Source of the DNA: Ligustrum vulgare
Lineage: Eukaryota; Streptophyta; Magnoliopsida; Lamiales; Oleaceae
Length of the DNA: 64,000 bases
NCBI GenBank assembly: GCA_963555705.1
Contig: OY743184.1
Location: 29,544,639-29,608,638, forward strand
Direction: 5' to 3'
Numbering within the stretch: the stretch's first letter is position 1; every line of letters starts with the position of its first letter. This document shows, piece after piece, positions 45,825 through 59,095 of this stretch. The position numbers and the translations under genes were made by a program. The notes under the pieces are model-generated. The model did not search any database. It was not told the DNA's origin and was given only the letters and a program-made list of their open reading frames with translations.

Positions 45825-48800
45825 TCAATATCGTCGACCCCCTGCTGTAGATAGGAGGACACGACTTGATTTCTTTCCCTTTTTCCCCGATTCATTCACC
45901 TTCGGCATATGCAGGTCTTCAACAGGTTTTGCTCTAGATGTAACATCAGCAAATGATGGGGAACCATCATTTCTCAGTCCTACAAGAATCAATCAACAAG
46001 TTAAGTTAAAACATAAAAACACCAATTCTTTTAAAGTCTTCTACAATATAAATAATAACATACCTGTTGCATCAGAATCAATCTTGGGAAGATCTTGGGT
46101 TTCCTCAGTTTTCAAAGCTGGAGAATCATGTCCAGCAGCAAAACCTAGCCTCGCAACATTTGAAAACGATTTCCTTTCCCCAATTGTTGGAGGGCTTGAC
46201 GATGTCATGGGAGGACTCGCCAAAGCTTTTCGAGGACAAAAATAATGAAACGAACGATTAGTTCATACTCACGTGGATTGAATGCACAGAAAATGTAAAC
46301 AAGCATTAATCACTTGCAAGCCAAATGAAAAGGGTAATAAGATTTGGTATAAAATACCACAAAGTAACATGGAAAGAGCTCAACAAAATACACGTAGGAG
46401 AAATATCAGCAGCGATAATATCATCTAATGCTGAGATGTCCACATAATAGAGAAGATAAATTGATAATCGAGCACCGATGCATTCCAGGATCAACATTTT
46501 TTTAACAGAACATAAATCTTCTGGTTCAAGGTATTTTTAGGTTCAGTTGTCGCCAATCAGTTTACAACCGAATGCACTAGAGTACACACACCAACATTTA
46601 CCAGTAAAAAGATTGTTTTTGCATATGGGGCATATTTCTTGGGGAAAAAACTTAGCTCAAATGGCTTATATTGATGATACCAACAAAACCAATTGTTAAA
46701 TCCATTTGATAAAAATAAAACATAATAAATTGAAGATACTTGATTTATCACTATATCTCAAAAAGCTACATTGTAATATTACTTCCGCACAAATCTTAAA
46801 AATCACGAGAATGCTTTTGTTTCTTGGATTCAAAATAAAGTTGTAATAGTTATTCAGATTATCTTCAGGTAAGAAAAATCACCTTCAAAGTCCTCCATGG
46901 AAAAGCTGGGGGGTACATCATAAGAGGACTGTGCTACGTAATATGGCGTTGGCAAAAACTGAGTGGCAGCACTTTCGGCCTTCATTTTGTTCTTGCTTTC
47001 CTGGATTGAAAAGATGAAGTTGCATACAAGAAATGGCTTAAGCAATTATGCATAACATATGTACATCTGAAGAATATTGGAAGTAAACTCAACGATTCCA
47101 TACAAAAATGCGTTGTTAGTAGATTATGTTCTTTAAAGAGTACTTTAGTATGTGCACATGCAGAGAGATGAAGAGTATATCAATTCTATTGTATTCTACT
47201 AATCTCATCTCAGCCTCCATCTTGGCTATATTCTAAATCATAGAAACCTTTTTACTCTAGATCATAATTGAGGTCAACTTTTTCTGTAGTAAGAGATTAT
47301 ATAGAGAAAGGGCAAAGAGAATAAAGAGATGATCTAGAAGGGCCCTACTTTGCAGCATCAAGATGATCTTTCCTCTATATGGTCAAACAGTAAGTATGTG
47401 GTTGGTTCCATTAGTTCATTTGCTAACAATTCGATATATGTAAAAGGTAGTAAGTGAAACTAATTCCTTAAGAACAAAAATCAGATTAGAGTTCCAATAA
47501 ACTGGTTGATTGCTCAAGACCCTCTTGTTCCAACCAAGAGAAGAAAAAGAAAATGCAAAAAGGAAGTTTGCAAGACAATTGTCACAGCATGACATGTAGT
47601 CCAACAAGTACACAAGACATACTCAAAATCATGCAATTATTACATGGCTCAGCATCAAGCGCAGTATAATTTCCTTTTAGATAAAGTAAATAGTGAAATG
47701 ACAACCCACAAAAGATTATACCGTTTTAGCAATTCGCTTCCTTTGCTTCTCCCTACCCTTGATTTCATCCATGAATGGAGAGAGCGCTTCAGCAGGCAAC
47801 ATTTCACAGAGATCAATTTCACAAAGCTGTAAAGAGATATAAGTAAGTGAAGAAAACACAGACGAGGCTTCTCCTTGTGCATTTTACGCATAGTCAAATC
47901 ATATTTTTAGTAATAACCTGAAATGTTGTTGTTAAAGTAAAATGGCTTAAGAACCGATAACGCCTCCTCATGGCCTCTGATTGTGTTACTGTTTCCAACT
48001 GTAGTATCTTTCCTGTGATTCTGAAATTATAATTCTCCTTAATATCCATCAAACTAGATAAAATAAAAATATCTTCTTCATTATTAGTTACCGAAACACT
48101 TCAAAAGTTCTATCACGAAACTGCATACAACTTAATATTATTGAAGTGGGCGCATCATTTTATCAAAACTCAGAACAACATATTAAAACAAACAATACAC
48201 AAGTACATCAATATTTCCATGTATCCAAAATTAGATAATAATGATATTAGCTCTAAGCTAATTGGCAGTTTATTTTTTTCATTTAACTTTTATCTTTTAA
48301 CTTTATATTGGGGTTGGGTTTGGTTGGGCCTTGGAGCGTCTCCAGCTCATAGTCACATATATTGGCTGAGTAACAATCTTACTAAGCCCATGTTTACCCC
48401 CATCTCTTGAGTAGATTCTGTAAAAAGAGATTTTTTTTATAATGTATGGTTAAAAAGTAGGAAAATTTTTGGCTTTATGTAAATAATTATTTAATTGGGA
48501 GAATATGTAGGTTGAAAATGAGTTTCGGGAAAAAATGAGTTTGATATAATGGGACTCGAGTAGGGGCTAGAAAACCAACAATTTTATCCACCGAAGTGGG
48601 GAATATGTATCGTCTTCCCTCACACACTCCCTTGTTTGTGACTCAAAATTGTCTCGCCCAACTGACATTGTGATATGATCCGGACCAGACATCGAAAGGC
48701 GAAGTCGAGCCATCGGCAATATGACAATGATCTACGTACAAAACGGAGTAAGTTCCGCGTTTTTCGACGAGATTCCCCGACCGGGATCCCATCACATTGT

Positions 48801-49709
48801 CTAGGGGATAATTGCGAATGGTGTGAAGAAAAGCCCAAGAAATAAGAAATCAAGCTCGATACCATATTAAAGCCTTTGATAAGCTCATGTTAAACCCAAA
48901 AGCAATGGATTTGAATGGAGCAACTCATATCCATGTTAAATAGTAGAAGAAATTCAGTCAGGAAGGTGAATAGAACAACATATATCTTTGATAATGATTT
49001 TTTCATAATCACTGACAATGTATAATGATATCAGTGCGTAACATAATATCATGTCTTTGATCAATTATGACGATGCTAAGAAATCATGGTCTATCAATCC
49101 TTTATGTGGTTAGTAATAACTTGATATAATTCTAAAACATACAATCATAATGGAACAGAAAAATGCGCTTCACAACTTTGAGATTGTAACAGAAAATGTA
49201 TCTTTGGTAGGTAAGAGGTTTTAATTTGCTGTGCACTTTTTAGTTAGAAAAATAAAAAATAAAAAAACAGAAGCAGAGATTTAATTTCTCTCCAACCTGT
49301 TTGGAAGCTTTTTAGAGCTCCCGTAGTGGTGTAGAAGACACTTCATATTTAATGGATGAAGGATAATGTGCTGACCATCAACAGCCTGGAATTTGAATGC
49401 AGAAAACAATAAAACAATTACAATTGCTTCTTTAGAGGGAAGGCAGACTAGGATTGAAAGTACATATTGATTGGCATAATTTCAATGAGCATATTGAATT
49501 CTAAGGCTCCGTTCAGTAATGGATTAAAACAAAAAATTTAAAGGGCACAATATCTCATACCACTTTTTAACCACACAAATTTTCTCACTCCAATTTTCAA
49601 CTACACATCTTACTTAGAAAATCCAAATAAATCAAATTATAATTCTAATTCTTTGATTTGACCCCAGCCGAACAGAGGCTAAGTTTGACAGCTTACTTAC
49701 TTTCCCATG

Positions 49710-49746
<37 letters not shown>

Positions 49747-52729
49747 ACAGTTGCTACCTGGTAGAAATGGTAAGAATCAACATCTTTTATGTCCTTGAAG
49801 CCATCAGGATGCATGTGTACCCTCTTATTTTCATCAAACGAAGATGACGATCCATCATGATCTAATGATATATTAACATTTGGAACTTGAGCCAAAAGGA
49901 ACTGTCCATCCGCTCTATCTGGAGTTGATCTTTGCAAACATTTTGGGTTATCATTAACTCCGGTAGAAGTTGTTCCCCACACATCAGTAGCTTCTGGAGT
50001 TGGCGCAGATCCATGTGAACAAGCTTGAGCCTTCTTGTTGTTGGAAACGCGATGCTCATTCCAGTAGTTCTTTCTTTGCTCCAATTGTTTCATTGCAGCA
50101 CAGACATACGGAAGTTTCTGGATATCATCAGCTAGACCTGAATATGCCCTGGCTAACCAGCTATCTAGATCTGACATTGCCTCTCTAACAGATAAGTCCA
50201 CATCCGAAGTCAAGGAGAATTTCGAGAAAGAATCTTGAATCTCCGCATCAAAATGAATTCCTTCATTCTTTTTAAGAGACAAAGTAAATGAATCTTTTTG
50301 GCGAGTTAATAGAGCAAATTCTATTTCATCACCAATTTTGTGTTGCTCAACATTCTCAATGCGGACAGTGTATAAATCTTTTGACGATATCATTGTAAAG
50401 CATAGAGGGCACTTTTTCCAATGTTCAACTTTATGATCATCTTCATCCATTGAAAAATATTGCAAAATGCACGAGAAACAAAAGATATGACCACATGAGG
50501 TTATCTGTGAGCATAACGGATCTTCCAAACATATCGGACAGTGGACAGGAGAGGATGTTGAATACTTCAAGTAAATGATATCCTCCCAGCATAACATTTT
50601 GTCCGGATCCATAGACTCAAGCTCATAGTTTCCAGAATCTAGCAATACAAACTTGTAATTTGCTTGAAGGAACAGATCCTTGTTGTAAGGTTTTCTCTTG
50701 TGTTGTCTTCTGGCAGGAGGAGCCCTGGTCTGTGGACGAGAAACAGGTATAGGATCATAATGAAAATTCAATAAGTGATTGCCACTAACCATCTGAGCTT
50801 TCCTTCCTGTTAAATTTGTTCTTCCCTGAGAACTGGTAGATGGAGTACTCTGACGGCTGCATAAACCAACAGGGGTGGCAGAAGATTTCTCTTGCCTATC
50901 AGTAGATCCTACCCCAGCTTCTTGGTGTGAGCATGTACCACTGTTTTCCTGAGATTTATTATCATTTTGGCTCTCACACTCATTCAGCTGATGAGAGTGA
51001 GAAAAATAATGAAAAGGAGCAATCAAGCTTAATACATTTAAACCAAAATAAAATAAAATAACATTATATAAATTGTCCAAAAATAAGGAGTTAATTGTCC
51101 CAATAATCACCGAACTTATGATTGATCGCTGAACTTTAAAGTATCAAGTTTTAGTCACTAAACTTATCAAAATGTTGAACGTTAGACAATCATAGCTTTT
51201 GCGATAGAATTGATGACATGACAGACGAAATACACACGTTGCATTAAATCAAATTGCCACATCAGAAACTTTTAAAGACGTCTTCATTTGGTCGCTAAAC
51301 TTTTAAAAATATTTTCAATTGGTCACTAAACTTTTAATGACGTCTTCGATTGCTCACTGAACTTCAAGGTGGTGGAGTTATAATCACTAAACTTGTAAAA
51401 ATGACGTTGACTGAGCTAAAAAATTTAGAAATTTTCTTTCAAATTATAAGTTGCATACAACAAATAAATTATTTTCATATTTGATCTATAATATACATTG
51501 CAACAAAAAAATAATGCAACACACAAACATGTCTCACATTCACCAAAAAAAAAAAAAAAAAAATTCCGTAGATCTACATTAACGACAAACCTACAAAATA
51601 TAGTTTTTTCCTATATTTTTTGTTGCACAGATATATTTGACATGTTGACTTGTTGTCATTATTTTTTTGTTGTTAGTGTAGATTATACATCAAATATGAA
51701 AATAATTGATTTGTTGTATGCAACAATAATTGAAAGTGCATTTTTAAATATTCAGACCGCTCAACATCATTGTACAAGTTAAGTGATCAAAATTCGATCA
51801 CCTTAAAGTTTAGTGAACAATCAAAAACATTTTTAAAACTTTAGTCAGCGATCGAAGACTTTTTAAAAGTTTAATGACTAGTCGAAGACGTTTTTAATAG
51901 TTTAGGGACCAATCGAAGACCTTTTTAAAATTTTCAATTTGATGTGTCGTGATTAGTCTGTTAAAGGTCATGTGGTTCCACGTGTGTATTCTGTCCACCA
52001 TGTCATCAAATCTGTTGAGAGTTTCGTCGGAGAAAGTTACGTCAGTGACTAATGTACAATATTTTACTAAATTTAGTAATTAAAACTCGCCACTTTAAGC
52101 TTCATTGATCAATAGAAGACATAAACATAAGTTAAGTGACTAATGAGGCACATAACTCGAATGTAAGACAATAAAAAGCAGAGCAAAATTACCTCTCTGG
52201 AAGATCCATCAGAATATCCTGCAGCTGGAGCCACTTGCCCTGAAAAAGTGAACCGCAAATACAGTAAGCATTTCATACTGAAATTAACAAAAACCAAAAA
52301 AAAAAAAATCATCTTATTTATCAACTTAAATGACTCTGCAAAAGGGAAAATATTGCAATAGATAATGGAGAGTTAAACATTAACCAGGCAAAGCGCAGTA
52401 ATAGAGTTGTCAAATAAACTCCGAATGGAGCAGCCAAAAATTGGCTAATTTGATCGAATCTAGAGAAGGAGTTCAGGGTTTTATTTTCACTCAACATATT
52501 GAACACAAAAACAACCAAAAAAGTTGAAGTGAATTGAATTACAAAAGAAACAAGCAGAAGTATAATACAAACCCTTGAAATCGTCAGAAATTCGGAGAGA
52601 CTCAATGGAGGCATGGAAAGTTTGCTGCAGGAGATTAGATCCGCCATGATGTTGATGAGGAGATTCAGATGAAGGCTGAGTAGATGAAGATGACGTTGAA
52701 TCTAGATTTTTTGAGGGGGAGATGGACAT
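45825..52729 (-). CDS. RNF10-type RING-finger E3 ubiquitin ligase, nine exons
   Basis: GT/AG-bounded exons that keep frame: 52729-52573, 52239-52193, 50987-49758, 49385-49297, 48020-47918, 47826-47722, 47000-46883, 46225-46064 and 45979-45825, totalling 2166 coding bases (721 residues). Residues 218-264 form a RING of C3HC4 type (CPICLEDP, CGHIFCFSC, KKCPLC). Downstream, VDGQHIILHPLNMKCLLHHYGS and RRRYRFLSHF match the conserved RNF10 region; the C-terminus is Ser/Lys-rich. Animal relatives ubiquitinate small ribosomal subunit proteins; the plant role is inferred from family only. All joins preserve codons and no breaks were found, so the gene is probably functional. Introns host several small elements. 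The start was chosen as the first ATG of the first open exon. Confidence 0.9.
48667..48790 (+). mobile_element. Possible retroelement fragment in an RNF10-like intron
   Basis: GATATGATCCGGACCAGACA and the next 90 bases resemble the start of the family C segment at 30658 (GATCC, GCCATCG, AGTAAGTTCC in the same order). It is short, diverged and without clear ends. Confidence 0.35.
49505..49679. mobile_element. Tourist-like MITE in an RNF10-like intron
   Basis: A 175-bp element with ends GGCTCCGTTC and (inverted) GCCTCTGTTCGG, flanked by TAA at 49502-49504 and 49680-49682. It shares TTTTAACCACACA and overall size with the MITE at 16085-16258. It lies in the intron between the RING exon and exon 4. 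Confidence 0.72.
49711..49742. repeat. (CA)n microsatellite
   Basis: About 16 CA repeats in the intron just after the RING exon. A frame that runs through the splice site into this tract (VCVCVCV) is an artefact of intron reading. Confidence 0.95.
51092..52150. repeat. 1-kb imperfect inverted repeat in RNF10-like intron 2
   Basis: The left arm (from about 51092, AATAATCACCGAACTTATG) and right arm (to about 52150, CATAAGTTAAGTGACTAATG) pair over most of their length. Internal repeats of the TCACTAAACTT type occur in both arms, and a second pairing block lies near the centre (TGTTGTATGCAAC-type, 51430-51730). It fits a foldback or long-TIR element without coding capacity. Its target duplication was not found. 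Confidence 0.72.
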
Positions 52730-52918
52730 GAAACTGAAATTCAGTTAGCGGTAGGATGGATTGGATTTTTCGCCTTTGTTTCTTTGAGGGTTTTTTGGCT
52801 AAAATGTAATCTTCGCCAAATATATATCTTTTACTCTTTTTCCCATCTGTCGAGGAATCCGCATAACTGTTCACTGATTCTCTTTTCTAAATTTCCCCAA
52901 AGTAACCCTCCTTATAAA

Positions 52919-53475
52919 TAGGGTGGAGATTAACACATACAATCCGTTAAAATCGTCCAATTCAATTCAATTCAATTCGATCGATTTAAGTTGATTTTTG
53001 ATGAAAATTGAGTTGGGTTAAATTCTACAAAAAAAATTTGGTCTGATTGAACTGAATTGTGGGTTGGATGAAAAACCCGATCCAACCCAACCCAACAAAT
53101 TTTTTTAAAAAATAGAACAATTTAAATTTCCAGAATTTCAAGCACATTTTATAATTTAGATAAAATTCAAATATGGTTTGAACATATTTTAATTTTATTA
53201 GAAAGTATTCAATTTATTATATTTGAATTTATTGTATTGTACATAATTGATTTGAGTTAATAGTTGATTTATGGGCTTAATTTTTTAAATTTCAAAATTT
53301 TTTGCTAATTGGACCAAAGCTCAAATCACCCAACTCAACCCGACCGAAACTTGATTGGGTTGGGTTGGTTTTGAACTCATGCTTGGGTTGAGTTGGGTTA
53401 ATTTTTTATCAACCCAACCATAGTGGGTTGGGTTCGGGTTGGGCAAAAAACCAACCCAACCCACTCCCACCCGTA
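52919..53475. mobile_element. hAT-type MITE upstream of the RNF10-like gene
   Basis: Identical CTTATAAA copies at 52911-52918 and 53476-53483 flank a 557-bp element with ends TAGGGTGGAG and (inverted) TACGGGTGGGAG. The interior is rich in AACCCAACCC/GGGTTGGG blocks. It begins 190 bp upstream of the RNF10-like start codon. Confidence 0.78.
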
Positions 53476-53483
53476 CTTATAAA

Positions 53484-54545
53484 AATGAAAAATGGTATTT
53501 GGTAAAGATGGTCCTTAACCTATTCTCTTGTGCGATTTCAGCTCCTAATGTTTTTTTCTTGGCGTGAACATCCTCAACTTGTGGTTAATTTGCAAAGTCT
53601 GTCATTCCCTATAAATAAAAAAATAAAAAAAATAAAAAAGACATTTTTCTTGAACCATGTATCCTCCATGAGTAGCGGAAATCAACAATCTCATTGAAAT
53701 AACAATGACTATTCAGAAAAATTTGAAAGTTCAGTATTCATCGGAAAATAAAGGTGTTGAAATTAATTAGTGTCACTATTGAGATTTTAACAACCTCTCG
53801 CCATACATATATGTTTAATAAAGAAAAAAAAACATTTTAGAATTACTTCATACTATTATACTGCTTTCTCACGATGAGATCCGACCGTAAGATATAACTT
53901 CAAATGAAGAAAGATTTTGGAAGTATAGTTAAGCCTTTGATAATTCGACATTTTTTCGCATTTTCTAAGTTTGGATTTGGAGATAGTTTGAAGGATTTTG
54001 CTACTTGAACAACTAGTTGTTCAAACAACCACTCACATGGAGTGTGGGACACACAAGAATTTTTCTAGTTTGAATTGGGAAAATGTAACTTTCATTCATT
54101 TTGCTGCTATTTGTTTCTTTTCCAGTTTTCAAATCGGATGTGTTTCTTTGTGTGTGCCACCCTCCCCTAAACACTGTTTTCACTACCTTGGCTCAAATAT
54201 ATCCTAGTGTTCATGATGAACTAATAAACTGAAAATGCAATTAAACTTCAACGATGTAAAACAAACGTGTATACAAACATAGAATTACGTGTAAAGCAAT
54301 AAATAAAGAGTGCTGGTGGACTTTTGTTTCTAGAATTCACCAGCACAATAAGGTTTCAACACTGCTCCTTCACTTTGAATGTGTCTTTATTTTCATGAGT
54401 GGTTTCAACTTATCTAAATGGATAAACCCCTATAACCAGGTATGACCCAGTCATCATGACCTTAATTTGCCCAAAAATAGTTTGAGGCGGGAATTATACG
54501 ATAACACTAGTTGGCCAACCTCAAACTTCTTTCTTTGAATATGCA
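53484..54545. other. AT-rich intergenic sequence
   Basis: No gene seen. The last part (54390-54545) may be 3' flanking sequence of the integrase relic that follows on the minus strand. Confidence 0.4.
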
Positions 54546-54552
54546 TGTCATG

Positions 54553-55140
54553 TCACTTTTTTGTGTGTTCCTTGTACAGTTTTGAGCTCTCATATATATC
54601 TAGTCGAAATTCATCCATCTCATTAAGTTGGAGTAGCCACTTTTCACCTACTGCTTGTGAATCAAAATTCAGCTTCTTAACAGCCCAAATAACCTTGTGC
54701 TCCAATTCAACCGGTAGATGACATGCTTTCCCAAATATAAGGTGATATGGAGACATCTCTATAGGTTTTAGTCATTGTTTAGTATGCCCATAGAGAATCA
54801 TCTAGTTTCTTAGACTAATCTCTCCTTGTTGAGCTCACAATTCATCTCCAAGATTCTTTTAAGTTGCAGATTTGAAACTTCCACTTGCCCACTAGTTTGG
54901 GGATAATATGGGGTGAAAATCTTGTGTTTTACTCCATATTTCGCCAATAGTCTCTTAAACTGCCTGTTGCAAAAGTGTTTTCCCTATCACTAATTATAGC
55001 TTTTGGAGTGTAATATTGTGTGAAAATAATTTTTTTCAAAAATTCAATTACCACTCTGCCTTCATTTGTAGGCAATGCAACTGCTTCTGTCCATTTGGAC
55101 ACATAATCAACTTCTATAAGGATGTACTAATTAAAGTGAG
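54553..55140 (-). pseudogene. Athila-type Ty3/gypsy integrase relic
   Basis: On the minus strand the sequence reads, with stops and shifts, [16 protein letters not shown], then FLKKIIF and an IISD motif, then [20 protein letters not shown] and [15 protein letters not shown]. These are landmark blocks of Athila/Tat integrases in the right order. The HHCC finger, RT and LTRs are absent, so it is a small, old fragment. Confidence 0.82.
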
Positions 55141-55159
55141 AAGGAATGAATGGATACAT

Positions 55160-55646
55160 GGAATATGTTCCCCATGATAACCCAAGATAAACTAACCAAG
55201 GGGGGGTGAATTGGTTTTACAAAACTTTTTCGATAAATACTCTTAATTAAATACAATTAACCAATTATGAACAATAAATTATTAGGAGCACTAAACTTAT
55301 CAAGGTAAAAGGATAGGGATAAAAGAACTTAGACAATTTACCAAATACTACAATAAAAGGATTTTGCACAATATGAAATAAGAAATAAATACAAGTGCAA
55401 TGAACGTAAGTAAAATGGATAAGAGAGTGCAAACGATGATTTAAGGAGGAATCAACCAACGTAATCTACGTCCTCTGTTACCGAGGTCTCTGTCACGAGC
55501 AATGTCAAATCCACTATATTGATAACTCACAACAAGGAGTATCGAATCCTTAAGTGACTTTACAACAAAGATCACCTATCCTTTACAATCGAGTTTTCAC
55601 AAGGATCTCGAAACCATAAACAAAATACAAATGAGAATTTTACAAT
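55160..55646. repeat. Unclassified dispersed-repeat-like sequence
   Basis: It starts near CCCCATGATAACCC and contains AAGGGGGGGTGAATTGG, a phrase common in plant retroelement LTRs or TRIMs. No ends could be fixed. It stops sharply at 55647, where the long duplicated segment begins. Confidence 0.35.
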
Positions 55647-57053
55647 TGAAAGAAAGCAGCAAAATATTTTAAAAGATTTACCTTATATCATTGCTGAACT
55701 GCCAGAAGCCTCATTTTGTAAAACAGACTGGCAAACAGGATCTTTCGATATTATATTTTGGAGACTATAACGATTTTTGTCCTCGTTAAACTGAGCGTAT
55801 AAGGAGAGAAGTTCACGTTGTACATAACCACTTGGGTGCGTCTCAAGAGTCAGTCGAATATCATCCAAAGACTCCTTACTCAGTCCACCCTTTATGAATT
55901 CGATTTTATCATCCCGATTAGTAGAAGAATATCCTACTGATTTGCAACGAGTATCACAATTCCAACGAGCACATTTGTAGCAACCACCCAGCCTTTTTGC
56001 TCTTCGTTTCTTTGCGAACGTGCTTTTGCCTAAACCAGGCATATGTTTTGGAAATGTTGATGGTAATTCACCAGATAGTCGAACCTTTGCTTCTATCAAC
56101 CAGCGAACATCTTCTGGAATACCATGAGTCATCAGCAACCTCAATCTTTCGAGCCTTATTCTATAGATCTTTCTCAGATCATTCATAGGAAGACTGGAAT
56201 AATACTTGCGGATGTTTGTAAGGATGATATCCATTGTTTGATGATTCAACCTCTTCCCATCACGAACTATTTAAAAGCATTAAGGATCTGAGTGAATCCG
56301 CGTGATGTTGTGTCCAGCAAGAAAGAGCAGGATTATTTTAATGGAAAAGAGGGAACAAGAAGTTTATGCGCCGTTTACTTTATCGATAAAGGAGATTTGA
56401 TTGGAGATTTGGAATATTTTCTTGGATTATGGGTACTGATATTTTGTTTTAATAATAATAATCATGGTATAGTGTGATAATACGTGGAAAGTAAAATGAG
56501 TACCGTATTGAATCAGAATTCATACGTATATACAAGTGAAAGAAATACTTTGCAGGAAATGTGGTGACATTTAAGTATAGAATCTTAGTTTTGGGAGATA
56601 TTTGTTTACTGAATTTTGGGTTACAAATATTGGAAAGATAAGTTAATGATATTATGTTGATATGTTTGGGTATATTACGTAGAGAGAATATTCAGGTAAT
56701 TCTTTGATTATTTTGGGAATTTTCGATGATAAGAAAGGAAATTTTTTTATGATATGATATATCAGTAAAGATTTGTTGAAATTTTAGAGATATATACGAA
56801 TATTTGAGGTCACATGATACGATGATAAGTGACAAGTTACATGAATACTACAAGATATGATGAAATATCACATACGATTGGGAAAATTTCATTTTGATTC
56901 AGAAGAATTTATGAGTAGACACATATGTCTATTATTGATAAGAAAGACCATGTCTTAAGAAAACAAAGTGATGCATTTAGTCAAAGTCCAGTGGGTTAAA
57001 AAAAAAAAAAAAAAAAAATGGTTGGGTTAAATATGGTAGCGATGATGCTACAT
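55647..57053. repeat. Long direct repeat, copy 1
   Basis: Nearly identical to 62594-64000 at an offset of 6947 bp. The one difference I found is a poly-A run of 21 versus 20 bases (56998-57018 and 63945-63964). Copy 2 is cut by the window end. Copy 1 carries the 183-codon ORF but not the LOG gene. Confidence 0.93.
55683..56234 (-). CDS. Basic Cys-rich protein, virus-NABP-like, copy 1
   Basis: A 183-residue open frame from ATG at 56234, identical in sequence to the copy at 62630-63181. Residues 70-81 are a Lys/Arg-rich run (KSTFAKKRRAKR). Directly after come four Cys at 85, 88, 93 and 97 (CYKC...C...C). An LLMTHGIPEDV segment lies around residue 40. A basic run followed by a Cys cluster, after a helical N-terminus, resembles the small nucleic-acid-binding proteins encoded near the 3' end of Betaflexiviridae genomes (Pfam PF01623 type). 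That link is by pattern only. No signal peptide or membrane segment is seen. Copy 1 lies at the 5' edge of the truncated left repeat. Confidence 0.6.
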   Translation of the reverse strand: MDIILTNIRKYYSSLPMNDLRKIYRIRLERLRLLMTHGIPEDVRWLIEAKVRLSGELPSTFPKHMPGLGKSTFAKKRRAKRLGGCYKCARWNCDTRCKSVGYSSTNRDDKIEFIKGGLSKESLDDIRLTLETHPSGYVQRELLSLYAQFNEDKNRYSLQNIISKDPVCQSVLQNEASGSSAMI

Positions 57054-57104
57054 AAGAGAAAGAAGAAGAGATTCTGATTAAGTATTCAGAATTCATAAGA
57101 TCAA

Positions 57105-57148
57105 GTAAGTTTAATTTCGAGGACGAAATTATTTTAAGGAGGTAAGAT
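57105..57148 (+). other. Family D pol tail relic and polypurine tract
   Basis: AATTTCGAGGACGAAATT reads NFEDEI, the typical last residues of Tekay-type polyproteins, and TTTTAAGGAGGTAAGA forms the purine tract just before the LTR. This marks the sequence to the left as the 3' end of an element's internal region. Confidence 0.7.
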
Positions 57149-58789
57149 TATAGCGATCCAGAATTTTTCCGCAATTAATAATTATTTTAATATTTAGAAA
57201 ATTGTGTCGCTATTATTTTGAAATTAACGCCGCGACGAATTCGTCTAGCCAAGTCAAGAAATATCGAATTTGTTCGATTTTAAATTAAAATCCGAATTTC
57301 TAAAATTATGTTATTTTAATTATTTATTCAAAGTATTATATTCAAAATCTTTCTAAAATCCAAATTTGCCCACATGTCTTCTTCTTTACACCAAGACAAC
57401 AATTCTTTACACAATAACATCATCATTTTTGTACAAATAATTTTACACCTAATTCTACACTATCATATTCTATAGTATCAAATCAATACATATTCTTCCC
57501 CATCACAACTCACGTCCCCTACATTTTTTCTTCCTTCTTTATCATTCTTTCCACCTCAATATACCATCATCAAAGCATCTTCATCATTATCATTCATACA
57601 CCCACAAATTCCCTTCAATCACACAAAGTATTTCCAACTCATCTTGACCCAATTTCATCATCAAATCCACATTAAACAATTGTGATATTTTCCACCCTCT
57701 CACATTACCTAATTCTTCACTATTTTTCTTAATTAGCCAGCAAAACATATCATTATTATAAATTCTGATATCCTGCACCACCATTTCAGTCGACCAAGTT
57801 CGAGAAGAATAAACAATCACCACAATGATCTGCTTTCAATCCCTTTTTCCCAATTCAATACCAATAATAGATATCAATCTGAAACCAATTTGAAATCAAC
57901 CAAAACTGAATCATCATCGTATTGGCATCAACCTGCAGCTCCATCACCTAAGAAATTTGTATCATCATTTTCACTGCCCATTCTTGCTCACTGCACAAAA
58001 CCAAGAACCACCACAATGCAATCCACTGCCGCTGAACCACTGCAAAGCCACCATCTCCATCAAACAGCAACCATCATCCACCAACGCTGCTATTGTCAAT
58101 ACCAATCCACCACCGGTATCATCATCAGCATCACCCTGCCCTTGTTGAACTCCAAAACCAACTCATGGCCAATTCAACAACAAGTTTCACAATCTGTTTC
58201 AATCACAAATTTGCTGCCATCTCCAATTCCCCCTGTCCACTGTCATCAATAGAACATTACAAATCAAAAATCAATATAACCTCAACCAGCCACCACCTCC
58301 GTTAATCAATCCCCATCATCAACCATCCAACACTACTCTATATCCATCACCGGAATACATCCACTGCAAACCACCGATCGCACACTGCCCTTCAGTTGGA
58401 CACCCAACCGAATCCCAAACCTAGTCCCAAATCAATCATCCAAAAATAAAAACCCAAACCAAGAAATAGATGAAGCCCAGTTACTTACCTCACCTCAGAC
58501 CACCTCTTCGCCGGAAAATCACGACCTAAACCGCGAACCCTAGCTTCGGTTTCACACGGTTTTCGCACCTAAACTCGTACCAAACCTCTCAAAAATTGGA
58601 ACCCCCATCCTTGCCGTCGCTCACCGTAATCTACGCCTGCCTTTCGCCGGTGTTTTCGCCGTCGCAGCCCTTCGTCTTCTTCGATCGCGTTTTGAGAGAG
58701 ATTGAGTGAAGAGAGAGTAAGGTCGAGAGAAAGTATAGTGAGAGAGAGAAATGAGGAGCTGATTTATTTATTTAATTTCAGAATCTGCA

Positions 58790-59095
58790 GTTTAGTCCCT
58801 GAAGTTTTAAAGCCTTTCAATTCAGTCCCTATGTTTTAAAATGTCTTAATTCAGCCCTTTCAATTCTTTTTAAAGTTATCCATTTCAGCCCCAAAGTTTT
58901 AAATGAGTTTTAATCAGCCCTTTCATTTTCAAAATCTATTATTTCAGTCACTGTTGATTTACTTTTAAGCCCAAGTTTTAAAAGTATTCATTTTAGTCCC
59001 TTAACTTTCAAAATATTCATTTTAGTCCCTGAACTTTGAAAATATTCATTTTAGTCCCTCAACTTTCAAAACATCAATTTAGTCCTCAAATTATA
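58790..59095. repeat. TTTAGTCCCT minisatellite, second LTR copy
   Basis: Degenerate units of about 30 bp match 33885-34175 with a slightly different unit order. Confidence 0.78.

Noticed and set aside
45763..46245. 160-codon plus-strand frame
   Set aside because: It is antisense to exons 8 and 9 of the RNF10-like gene and has no family features.
49710..51110. Single 466-codon RING protein as a complete gene
   Set aside because: Its ends read through splice sites into introns, including a CA microsatellite. The spliced nine-exon model restores the conserved regions on both sides.
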